Part shown: positions 28,139 through 35,512 of the stretch, piece after piece
Position numbering within the stretch: the first letter of the stretch is position 1
How the letters are laid out: each line of letters begins with the position of its first letter
Assembly: GCA_016191785.1 (NCBI GenBank)
Contig: JACPVJ010000117.1
Location: forward strand, 1-64,000
Direction of reading: 5' to 3'
DNA length: 64,000 nt
Origin: Myxococcales bacterium
Lineage (GTDB): Bacteria > Myxococcota_A > Polyangia > Polyangiales > Polyangiaceae
Program-made: the position numbers and the translations under genes
The notes under the pieces: model-generated
Told to the model about the DNA's origin: nothing
Database searches by the model: none
What the model saw: the letters and a program-made list of their open reading frames with translations, nothing else

Positions 28139-29821
28139 ATGACTTTTACGGAAGCTGCGGCGCAGGTCCTGCGCCTCGTGGGCAAACCACTTCATTATAA
28201 GGAGATCACGGACGTCGCCATCGAGAAGAACCTGCTGAGCCACGTGGGCAAGAGCCCCGAGGTGACCATGGGGGCACGGCTCGCAGCGCTGGTGAAGAAG
28301 GGGGACAAAGACAACCCCCTGGTCCGGATCAAGCCTGGCGTGTTCGCGCTCCGCGATTGGGATCAGGCGACCATCGACAAGGGCCTGGCCGATCGCACCC
28401 CGGCCCTCGAGATCGCCAAACACTCGACGGTCGATCTCTCTCAGCTCCCCAGCCTGGGCAAGAGCGACGACGAAGAGGACGACGAGCTCTTGCGCTCGGC
28501 GCCGAGCCAGGGCGCGGACGAGGACGAGAGCGACGAGGCTCCCGTCGCCACTGCCGACCAAGAAGAAGTGGCGCGACGGCAGCGCGCCGCCGCGGCTAGT
28601 GACCTGTTCGAGGCCGAGGCCGACGACGATCTGCCGATCTTCGGTCGAGCAGAGCCCGCCGCTGAGGGTGGGGAAGAAGCGGTCGAAGGCGACGCCGGGC
28701 GCGGGCGCCGCCGCCGCCGCCGTCGGGGCCGCGGCAGCGACCGTGACGAGCCGCGCAACGGCGGCGACGACTTGCCCGGGTACACCGTCTCCGACGCGCC
28801 CGCCGACGTGCAGATCGACATCGAGACCGACGGCGAGATCGAGGACCGCCCTGAGCGGGGCGCCGATCGCGGTCCTGAGCGGGGCGCCGATCGTGGTCCG
28901 GAGCGGGGCGCCGATCGCGGTCCCGAGCGCGGTCGCGACCGCGACCGCGGACGAGATCGTGACCGAGATCGTGACCGAGACCGTGACCGAGATCGCGATC
29001 GCCGTGACGATGGCGGCGCACCCCTCGACGAGCTGGCGGGGCGACCCCTGGCCGATGCCGTCGCGTCGTTGCTCTCCACCTTCGACCGCGGGGGCGGCCC
29101 GGTGGGCGCGCAGAAGCTGGCCGATCTCGCCCAGCGTCGCGGGCGGCTCGGCGGCGACTTCCAGCAGGCCCAGGGTCAGATCCTGGCGGCGGCGCGTGCC
29201 GACAACCTGCGCCGCAGCGCGGCTGGGCAGCGGGTCCGCTTCCGCATCACCGGCGGGCGTCTGGCCTCGACCGACTGGTCCCTCGACCCCGAGGCCGCGC
29301 GCCTCGAGCGCGAGATCGTCGCGCAGGCCGAGCGTTACCGGGACGCGGTGCGCCGCTCGTTGGTCCGCCGCTTCCAAGATCTGCCGCATCGCGCCCTGGG
29401 CGAGCTCATCTGCCTGTTGCTCGAGCGGATTGGGATGACCGACATCCAAGCGGTCCGCCGTCCGGGCTCGCCGGCAGCGGAGCTCCACCTCTCGGCGGTG
29501 GCTCGCGGGCCGAGCGGCAGCGTGCCGACCGCCATCGTGGTGCGCCGCGACGGCCGCGAGATCGGGCGCGAGCGTGTGACCGAGCTTCGGGGCGCGCTCC
29601 ACCACTACGGTCCGGCGGCTGCTGGGTGGCTCCTGACCACGGGTCAGGTCCTGTCCGGCGCCCGCGAAGAGGCGTCCGCGCCCGGTGCGGCGCCCATGGC
29701 CCTGCTCGACGGCATCGGACTGGCGCGGCTGTGCGAGGAGCACGGCGTTGCCGTGATCGAGACCCGCGTCAGCCTGCCGGTGCCCGATCTGGATCTGCTC
29801 GAGGCGCTCCGAGGGTCATGA
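28139..29821 (+). CDS. HARE-HTH protein with Arg/Asp repeat linker and degenerate Mrr-like nuclease fold
   Basis: In this 560-residue protein, residues 1-75 form a HARE-HTH winged helix (AAAQVLRLVGKPLHYKEI, ending FALRDW), the module named after HB1, ASXL and restriction enzymes. Residues 100-200 are acidic then basic. Residues 238-261 repeat PERGADRG three times and 262-289 are almost pure RD dipeptides. Residues 300-382 look like a second HARE-type domain (LADAVASLLSTFDRGGGPV... ending STDW). Residues 410-545 match the Mrr restriction fold in secondary structure (LGELICLLLERIGM, GWLLTTGQVLSGAREEA, LLDGIGLARLCEEHGV), but the D...QxK catalytic motif is not present. It overlaps the lipoprotein gene by 4 bp. 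A DNA-binding or chromatin-like role is more likely than restriction. Confidence 0.75.
   Translation: MTFTEAAAQVLRLVGKPLHYKEITDVAIEKNLLSHVGKSPEVTMGARLAALVKKGDKDNPLVRIKPGVFALRDWDQATIDKGLADRTPALEIAKHSTVDLSQLPSLGKSDDEEDDELLRSAPSQGADEDESDEAPVATADQEEVARRQRAAAASDLFEAEADDDLPIFGRAEPAAEGGEEAVEGDAGRGRRRRRRRGRGSDRDEPRNGGDDLPGYTVSDAPADVQIDIETDGEIEDRPERGADRGPERGADRGPERGADRGPERGRDRDRGRDRDRDRDRDRDRDRDRRDDGGAPLDELAGRPLADAVASLLSTFDRGGGPVGAQKLADLAQRRGRLGGDFQQAQGQILAAARADNLRRSAAGQRVRFRITGGRLASTDWSLDPEAARLEREIVAQAERYRDAVRRSLVRRFQDLPHRALGELICLLLERIGMTDIQAVRRPGSPAAELHLSAVARGPSGSVPTAIVVRRDGREIGRERVTELRGALHHYGPAAAGWLLTTGQVLSGAREEASAPGAAPMALLDGIGLARLCEEHGVAVIETRVSLPVPDLDLLEALRGS
28850..29005 (+). repeat. 24-bp repeats and RD-dipeptide-coding tract
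   Basis: Three 24-bp units coding PERGADRG (28850-28921) are followed by a tract of GATCGTGACC-type hexamers coding RD dipeptides up to 29005. Alternating +/- side chains make a disordered polyampholyte of the kind seen in nucleic-acid-binding and phase-separating proteins. Unit lengths are multiples of three, so copy number can change without frameshift. Confidence 0.9.
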
Positions 29822-30711
29822 AGCGTGGGGTGAACGCGCGCGCGCTGGTCTGGCTCGGGGGGCTCTCCGCCGCGCTCGCGGGCTGCTCGCGTTCACCGCC
29901 CCCCTCGCAGTTCCCGAGCGCGCACGACGCGCTCGAGCGCATGCACGAAACCTACGCGTGCAGCCGCGGCGTGCAGGGCGAGGCCAAGCTCGACTACTTC
30001 GGAGAGCGCGGTAGGGTGCGCGGCAACGTGCTCTACATGAGCATGCTGCCCGACGCGCTGCGCTTCGACGTGTTCAGCCCGTTCGGGGTCACGCTCTCGA
30101 CCTTGACCTCCGACGGTCGCGACTTCGCGCTCTACGACCTGAAAGAGAAGACGTTCCTTCGCGGCCCGGCCAACACCTGCAACGTGGCGCGCTTCACCCA
30201 GGTTCCGGTTCCCCCGTTCGCGCTCGCCCAGCTCTTGCGGGGCGAGGCGCCGGTGCTGGTGCACGAGGCCCCGCAGGCCACGCTGGCCTGGGAGGGCGGG
30301 GAGTACGTGCTTCGCGTCACCAGCAAGCACTCGGCCACGCAAGAGATCCACCTCGAGCCGCACCCCAGCGACTGGGCCGAGCCGTGGCAGAAGCAGCGCG
30401 TGCGGGTGCTGGCGGTCCAGGTCGCCCAGCACGGCATGGACCTCTATCGCGCGTACTTGGCGGACCACGAGAGCGTGAAGACCGCGCCGCCCCGGAAAGA
30501 CCCGGAAGGGCTCGAGCCCACCCTCTTTCCGAGCGGGCCGGCGTGCAATGCCGAGGTGCCCCGGCGCATCCGCCTGGTGACCCCCGACACGGATCAAGAG
30601 CTCGTGCTCCGAAACAAAGAAGTGGTGCACAACCCGCCACTTCCCGAAGGTGTGTTCCGCCAGTCGCCGCCCCGCGGAGTGAGCGTGCGGCACGCCGCGT
30701 GCGCCGATTGA
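29818..30711 (+). CDS. LolA/LolB-like (DUF4292-type) lipoprotein
   Basis: The 297-residue lipoprotein has signal ALAGC with lipid Cys23. Residues 45-130 (GEAKLDYFGERGRVRG, LRFDVFSPFGVTLSTLTSDGRDFALYDLKEKTFLRGPA) match the half-barrel of LolB/DUF4292 proteins that bind lipid or lipoprotein. The remainder is beta-rich with Cys at about 258. The ATG at 29818 overlaps the upstream stop (ATGA), so it is coupled to the HARE protein. It may act in outer-membrane lipoprotein or lipid delivery; a true LolB function is not proven. Confidence 0.72.
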   Translation: MKRGVNARALVWLGGLSAALAGCSRSPPPSQFPSAHDALERMHETYACSRGVQGEAKLDYFGERGRVRGNVLYMSMLPDALRFDVFSPFGVTLSTLTSDGRDFALYDLKEKTFLRGPANTCNVARFTQVPVPPFALAQLLRGEAPVLVHEAPQATLAWEGGEYVLRVTSKHSATQEIHLEPHPSDWAEPWQKQRVRVLAVQVAQHGMDLYRAYLADHESVKTAPPRKDPEGLEPTLFPSGPACNAEVPRRIRLVTPDTDQELVLRNKEVVHNPPLPEGVFRQSPPRGVSVRHAACAD

Positions 30712-30752
30712 CGAGCCGCGCGCGGGTTTTTTCTCTATAGTTCCGCCTCACG

Positions 30753-31925
30753 ATGGCCAAGAAGCGCAAGGCCCGAGCGGCTCAGGTCGACGCGGCCAGG
30801 GCTCAGCGGTTGGCGGCGGCGAAGGCGCGGGCCGAGGTCCGGGGGCGGGTGCAGAAGAGCAAGGTCGCGACCGCTCGGCGCGTGCGCTCCGGCGACCGCG
30901 CCGCCGATGCTGCCGCCACTCGCGGCGAGCTCTTGCCCGTGGCTTCCGAGCGCATGCCGCGCTTCGCCGGCGTGCCCACCTTCCTGCGCTTGCCGATGGT
31001 CCAAGATCCAGCCCAGGTGCCCGACGTCGACGTTCTCTTGTGCGGCGTGCCCTTCGACGCGGGCTCCAGCTATCGGCCGGGCGCGCGGCTGGCTCCTCGC
31101 GCCGTGCGTGACGCCTCGGCCCTGGCCCGGGGTTTCTCGGCCGCCCTCGGGATCGACGTCTTCGAAGAGCTTCGGGTTGCCGACGGCGGGGACGTGGCCG
31201 CTTCGCCCCACGACATCGACGCGGCCATCGCTGCGGTGACGGGGCGCGCCGAAGCCATCGCGCGGTCCGGGGTGGTCGGCGGGTTCATCGGCGGCGATCA
31301 GACCGTCACCCTCGGGGCACTCCGTGGCATTCACCGCGCCAAGCTCAAGGCCTTCGGCCTGGTTCACATCGACGCGCACAGCAACACCGCGGGCCCGGCT
31401 TGGGGCCGGGACATTCACCATGGCAGCGTGGTGCGACACGCCGTCACCGAGGGGCTCATTCGCCCCGACTGGACCGTCCAGATCGGGCTCCGCGGTCCGT
31501 ACTCGAACGCCGGCGATCTGTCCTTCGCGCTCAGCCACGGCTTCGAGATCGTCAACGTCGACGAGGTGAAGTGGGATCTTCACTCGGCGGTCAGCACCCT
31601 GCGCAAGGTCGTGCGGCAGGGGCCGGTCTACGTCAGCGTCGACATCGCCGCGCTCGACCCCGCCCAGGCGCCGGGGGTGGGCATCCCCTGGCCGGGTGGC
31701 ATGACCTCGTGGGAGCTGCAGCAGATCTTGCGGGCGCTGGTCGGCAGCGAGATCGTCGGCTTCGACGTGGTGGAGATCTGCCCGCCCTTCGACCTGTCGG
31801 ACATCACCGCCCACGCGGGGGTGATGGTGCTGCAAGAAATCCTGGCGGCCATCGCCGACACTCGCCGCAGCGCACGCCCCGCGCCCAGCACGCGCGACGC
31901 CCGGGGCGGCCGCATCTCAGCCTGA
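30753..31925 (+). CDS. Ureohydrolase (arginase/agmatinase fold) lacking three metal ligands
   Basis: The 390-residue protein has a Lys/Arg-rich N-terminal extension of about 60 residues, then the complete ureohydrolase fold: GVPFDAGSSYRPGARLAPRAVRD, GGFIGGDQTVTLGAL, GLVHIDAHSNTAG, HHGSVVRHAVTEGL, VSVDIAALDPAQAPGVGIPWPGG and DVVEICPPFD. Of six Mn ligands, Asp207, His209 and Asp297 are kept, but the GGDH His is Gln183, the DAHxD second Asp is Asn211 and the SxDxD second Asp is Ala299. A canonical Mn2 site is therefore unlikely. A TATAGT hexamer is 17 nt before the ATG. It is convergent with the GDPD gene (9-bp overlap). It could be a pseudoenzyme or use different metal chemistry. Confidence 0.8.
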   Translation: MAKKRKARAAQVDAARAQRLAAAKARAEVRGRVQKSKVATARRVRSGDRAADAAATRGELLPVASERMPRFAGVPTFLRLPMVQDPAQVPDVDVLLCGVPFDAGSSYRPGARLAPRAVRDASALARGFSAALGIDVFEELRVADGGDVAASPHDIDAAIAAVTGRAEAIARSGVVGGFIGGDQTVTLGALRGIHRAKLKAFGLVHIDAHSNTAGPAWGRDIHHGSVVRHAVTEGLIRPDWTVQIGLRGPYSNAGDLSFALSHGFEIVNVDEVKWDLHSAVSTLRKVVRQGPVYVSVDIAALDPAQAPGVGIPWPGGMTSWELQQILRALVGSEIVGFDVVEICPPFDLSDITAHAGVMVLQEILAAIADTRRSARPAPSTRDARGGRISA

Positions 31926-32672
31926 GCTCAGCGCTTCCACGATCGCGCCGGGCACGTCGCTGATGATCGCGTCCACGCCCGCGCGTGCCAGCCGCCGTGC
32001 GGTGTCGGGCTCGTTCACCGTCCACACGGCGATCAGCGCGGCGGCCGAGCGCCAGCGGCGCAGCCTTTCGTCCGTGGCCAGGGAAAGCTCGGGGTTCACG
32101 CCCGCGGCCCCCAGCCGGCGGAAGCCCGGTGCCGCCCCCAGCACCCGCTGCTTGGCGTGCACCAGCCAGCAGACCGGCACCTCGGGCAAGAGCCACGCCA
32201 GCGCCCGCACGAAGAGCGGATCGAACGACGAGAGCAGCACCCGGTCGCGGGCGGCAGGTTGGGCTCGCAAGAGCTTCGCCACGCGCCAGACCAAGGCGCG
32301 GCGCTCGCTCACGTCGCGCTTGAGCTCCACGTTCAACACGTGGTCGCCGGCCACGGCCCACTCGAGCACCTGCTCCAGGGTGGGGACCCGCGCGTCGCCG
32401 TCGAGCGCCACCTGGTCCAGCTCGTCGGCTCGCATCGTCTCGACATCGCGTGCGTCCGCGCCGCGGGTGACGCGTTCGAGGGTGCGGTCGTGCAGCACGA
32501 TCACTCGCCCGCTGCCGTCGAGTCGAACGTCGAGCTCGACCCCTGCGGCGCCTCGGGCCGTGGCCCGCTCGAACGCGGGCAGCGTGTTCTCTGGCGCCTC
32601 GCGCCGTGCCCCGCGGTGGCCCAGCACCAACGCGGGTGCCCCCGGGGCGCGCCGAAACCGCTCGAGGCTCAA
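31917..32672 (-). CDS. Glycerophosphodiester phosphodiesterase
   Basis: The 251-residue TIM barrel begins LVLGHRGARREAPENTLPAFERA. The catalytic residues are visible: H19-R20, E46-x-D48 (GVELDVRLD), and H61 (VLHDRTLERVT). Later come LNVELKRD, LLSSFDP and VWTVNEPD. Such enzymes release glycerol-3-phosphate from deacylated phospholipids. I chose TTG 32672, which overlaps the stop of the upstream DHH gene (TTGA) and places homology directly after the start; no signal peptide is seen, so it is cytoplasmic. The two genes are coupled. Confidence 0.85.
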   Translation of the reverse strand: MSLERFRRAPGAPALVLGHRGARREAPENTLPAFERATARGAAGVELDVRLDGSGRVIVLHDRTLERVTRGADARDVETMRADELDQVALDGDARVPTLEQVLEWAVAGDHVLNVELKRDVSERRALVWRVAKLLRAQPAARDRVLLSSFDPLFVRALAWLLPEVPVCWLVHAKQRVLGAAPGFRRLGAAGVNPELSLATDERLRRWRSAAALIAVWTVNEPDTARRLARAGVDAIISDVPGAIVEALSSG

Positions 32673-33625
32673 GCCAGCTCTTCGGCGATTGCCCGGGCCA
32701 CCTCGCGCGCGCGATCGACCTCGCTGACGCGGAACGAGATGGCGCCCACCACCGGGTGCCCGCCGCCGCCGTGCCGCGCGCAGATCGCGCTGATGTCGGT
32801 GTCCAGGGGTTTGCCGCTCCACGGGTTGTACCCGACGCTGACCTTGGCCCCGCTCTTCAGCACCCCGACGACCACGGAGTACACCGAGTCGGGGAAGAGC
32901 GCATAGGTGACGAACTTGCCGACGCTGTCCAGCACCGAGGCGGTGAGGTCCACGAACACCACTCGGCCCATGCGTTGGCCCGACTGCCGCACGCGTTCGG
33001 TGAAGCGCGCCTGCTTGTCCCCCAGGGGCTTGTAGCGCTCCTCGATGAACGGCGAACGCGCGACCTCGGCCAGCGGCTTCTTCGACAGCTCGGGCACCAT
33101 GCGCTCGATGAAGCCGTCGTCGCCATAGTGCTCGACCACGCTCACCATCCTGAGGATGGGGTCGGTCCGGCTGATGGCTTGCTCGGGCGACTCGAACCGC
33201 GCCGAGTCCACGATGTCGGCCCAGTGGACCAGATCGGCCAAGGCCGGATCGTTCAGCGCGAAGTGCCGCCACGCGACGTCGGCGATCAGCTTGGTGCACG
33301 AGCTGTAGTCCGGGTCGTAGAAGTAGCGCCCGCCGGCCTTGTTGGCTTCGAATGCCGACTGCTCCTCGCTCGTCTGAAATGCCGTGCGATGGTGATCGAA
33401 GAACCAGGTCACGTTCCCGGTCGCCGAGTAGCGATAGTCGAGGATCGCGTTCTCGTCGCCGTTCAAGAGCGTACCGTCGGCGCGGGCCTGCCCGTTGCCG
33501 TAGCCGCAGGCGCGGTACACGCACTTGCGTTTGTGGCCGTCGAGCGCGCCCAAGAGGCGGGTGAACATCACCGCGCTCGCGAGCCCGTCGAAGCAGTGAC
33601 CGTGCGTGGCGACGACGACCTTCAC
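32669..33625 (-). CDS. DHH/DHHA1 family phosphoesterase
   Basis: The 318-residue protein starts VVVATHGHCFDGLASAVMF, carrying the first metal-binding His/Asp motif. It has the name-giving D77-H78-H79 (FFDHHRTAF) and the DHHA1 substrate loop GGGGHPVVGAISF at the C-terminus. Known relatives degrade nano-RNA, pAp or cyclic dinucleotides. I chose GTG 33625 because homology starts there; a TAACAG is 13 nt upstream. The canonical DxD of motif 2 is partly replaced, so the exact substrate group is open. Confidence 0.83.
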   Translation of the reverse strand: MKVVVATHGHCFDGLASAVMFTRLLGALDGHKRKCVYRACGYGNGQARADGTLLNGDENAILDYRYSATGNVTWFFDHHRTAFQTSEEQSAFEANKAGGRYFYDPDYSSCTKLIADVAWRHFALNDPALADLVHWADIVDSARFESPEQAISRTDPILRMVSVVEHYGDDGFIERMVPELSKKPLAEVARSPFIEERYKPLGDKQARFTERVRQSGQRMGRVVFVDLTASVLDSVGKFVTYALFPDSVYSVVVGVLKSGAKVSVGYNPWSGKPLDTDISAICARHGGGGHPVVGAISFRVSEVDRAREVARAIAEELA

Positions 33626-33717
33626 CCGAGGCCTGTTAGCACAGGTCCTAGTCCTGTGGGGCGGTGTGGGTATAGAGTTCCGGCAGCGGACTTTCTCAGC
33701 CGAGGGAGCGATCGAGC

Positions 33718-34443
33718 ATGCGCCTGGTGACGATACGAGTGGCGATGGGTGTGGCGGTGATGGGCGCACTAGCGCTCACGCACTGCAAGAAGAAGGACCA
33801 AGGGCAGGGAGCGCAGTCGGGCTTTCAGCAGGGGCAGAGCGGCGGGCCCTACGGCCCCGGTCCCGCGCCCGATGGGGGGCCTGCGATGGCGGGTCCCGAT
33901 GGCGGGGCGCCCTCGACGTGTCCCCCCGGTCAACCGTGCCAGCCGCAGCCCGGGCAGGTGCCGGCCCTCGGCACCGTGGGCAACGATCCGAACGCGCTCC
34001 AGGCGATCATCGCCGGCGCGCTCTCGGGTGGCGCCGCCACCCTCGGGCTCTTGACCGGGGGCGAGACCGCGCAGCTCGAGCAGGGCATCAAGATGAAGGC
34101 TCAGACCGACGCCAAAGGGAAGAAGGCCGACGGTCCGCTGATGAGCGCCAAGCTCGCCCAGGGCGGGCATGCCCAGGCCGACTTCACCCTGCAACCGAAC
34201 AGTTGCTACACCTTCATCGGCTTCGGCAACCCGGGCGTCTTCGCCTATCAGATCAACATCCTGACCGCGCCCCCGATGCCGCCGCAGGTGCTGGCCCAGA
34301 GCGACGCGGACGGCGTCGATCCGAGCGTGGGCCCGAACGAGCAGTGCGTGAAGAACCCGTATCCCACGCCGATGGCCGTCAAGATCGACATGCACGTGCT
34401 GAAGGGCCAGGGCCTGGTGGGCGCACAAGCGTACAAGAAGTAA
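33718..34443 (+). CDS. Gly/Pro-rich lipoprotein, unknown function
   Basis: The 241-residue protein has a hydrophobic leader and a Cys at 23 (ALTHCKKK). The His before the Cys makes the lipobox atypical, so lipidation is likely but not certain. Residues 28-90 are Gly/Pro/Gln-rich linker. The rest is a small beta domain (GHAQADFTLQPNSCYTFIGFGNPGVFAYQINIL), with two further cysteines that may pair. A GGGAG Shine-Dalgarno precedes the ATG at 33718, and TATAGA at 33671-33676 may be the -10 box. I do not recognise the family. Confidence 0.75.
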   Translation: MRLVTIRVAMGVAVMGALALTHCKKKDQGQGAQSGFQQGQSGGPYGPGPAPDGGPAMAGPDGGAPSTCPPGQPCQPQPGQVPALGTVGNDPNALQAIIAGALSGGAATLGLLTGGETAQLEQGIKMKAQTDAKGKKADGPLMSAKLAQGGHAQADFTLQPNSCYTFIGFGNPGVFAYQINILTAPPMPPQVLAQSDADGVDPSVGPNEQCVKNPYPTPMAVKIDMHVLKGQGLVGAQAYKK

Positions 34444-34482
34444 TTTTCGCAACTGGCTCCGCGCCGGACCGATTCGGGGGGC

Positions 34483-35433
34483 GTGGAAACGAAAATCCTG
34501 ACCGGCGCGGCTCTGCCGTGCTTCGTGAACGATCTCCCTTCGCCGCCCCAGCGACTCTTCTTGCACGGTGAGCTCCCGGGCGGCCCGGCCGTCGCATTGG
34601 TCGGCACCCGCCACCCGAGCCGTGACGGCGAGGCCTATGCGCGGCACCTGGCCGGCGCTCTGGCGCGCGCCGGGGTCGTCGTGCTGTCGGGGGGCGCCGA
34701 GGGCATCGACAGCGCGGCCCACCGGGGAGCGCTCGACGTCGGCGGCGCCACCGTCGTCGTGGCCCCCTCGGGCTTCCTGCGCCCGTTTCCGGAGAAGAAC
34801 GGCGAGCTGTTCGCCGAGATCGTCGAGCGCGGGGGCGCGCACCTGAGCGAGCATGCCCCCGACGTGCCCGCGACCCGGACCTCGTTCTTCCCCCGCAACG
34901 CGCTCCTGGTGGCCCTCGCCCAGGTGGTCATCGTGGTCGAGGCCCCGTACCGGAGCGGCGCGGGCAACGCGGCGAAGTGCGCCCGCGACCTGAACCGGCG
35001 GCTGATGGTCGTACCCCACTCGCCGTGGAACTGGCGCGGCGCGTCGTGGTCGGTCGAGCAGGGTCGCGGGGCAGAGCTCTGTCTCGGCGCCGACCAGGTG
35101 CTCGACTTCTTGCGGCAGGCTCGCCTTCACGCCCTCCCGCGCGTGGGCGCGCGGGCGCCCGCACCCGCGCCCGTGGCCGTGCCCGCGCGCGAGGAGAGCG
35201 AGCCGAGCCATCCCCCGCCGCCCCCGCCCCCGCCGCTCTTCCACCACGATCCCGAGCTCCGGGCGGTGCTCGAGGCCCATCACAGCGGCGCCACGCATGT
35301 GGACGAAATCGCTGAACGAACCGGGCTGACCGTGGCGCGCGTGCAATACGCGCTCTTGACTCTGACGCTAGAAGGGGTGTTAGTACCGGCCCCCCAGACC
35401 CGGGGTTCAAACGTAACTCGCCGAAAGCATTGA
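34483..35433 (+). CDS. dprA: DNA-processing protein A (recombination mediator)
   Basis: The 316-residue protein contains the extended Rossmann core of DprA/Smf: ALVGTRHPSRDGEAYARHLA, VVVLSGGAEGIDSAAHRGAL, FFPRNALLVALAQVVIVVEAPYRSGAGNAA. A proline-rich linker (residues 235-252) and a winged-helix C-terminus (VDEIAERTGLTVARVQYALLTLTLEGVL) follow. It loads RecA on incoming single-stranded DNA during transformation. The N-terminal SAM-like domain is shortened to about 30 residues. It precedes topA, as in many bacteria. Confidence 0.92.
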   Translation: METKILTGAALPCFVNDLPSPPQRLFLHGELPGGPAVALVGTRHPSRDGEAYARHLAGALARAGVVVLSGGAEGIDSAAHRGALDVGGATVVVAPSGFLRPFPEKNGELFAEIVERGGAHLSEHAPDVPATRTSFFPRNALLVALAQVVIVVEAPYRSGAGNAAKCARDLNRRLMVVPHSPWNWRGASWSVEQGRGAELCLGADQVLDFLRQARLHALPRVGARAPAPAPVAVPAREESEPSHPPPPPPPPLFHHDPELRAVLEAHHSGATHVDEIAERTGLTVARVQYALLTLTLEGVLVPAPQTRGSNVTRRKH

Positions 35434-35512
35434 TTATTGATGCGTTCTTGGCGAGTGCCGGGCTTGCACAGCGGGCGTCGGGATCGCATCTGGAGGGGAT
35501 TCGGGCAGCGCT

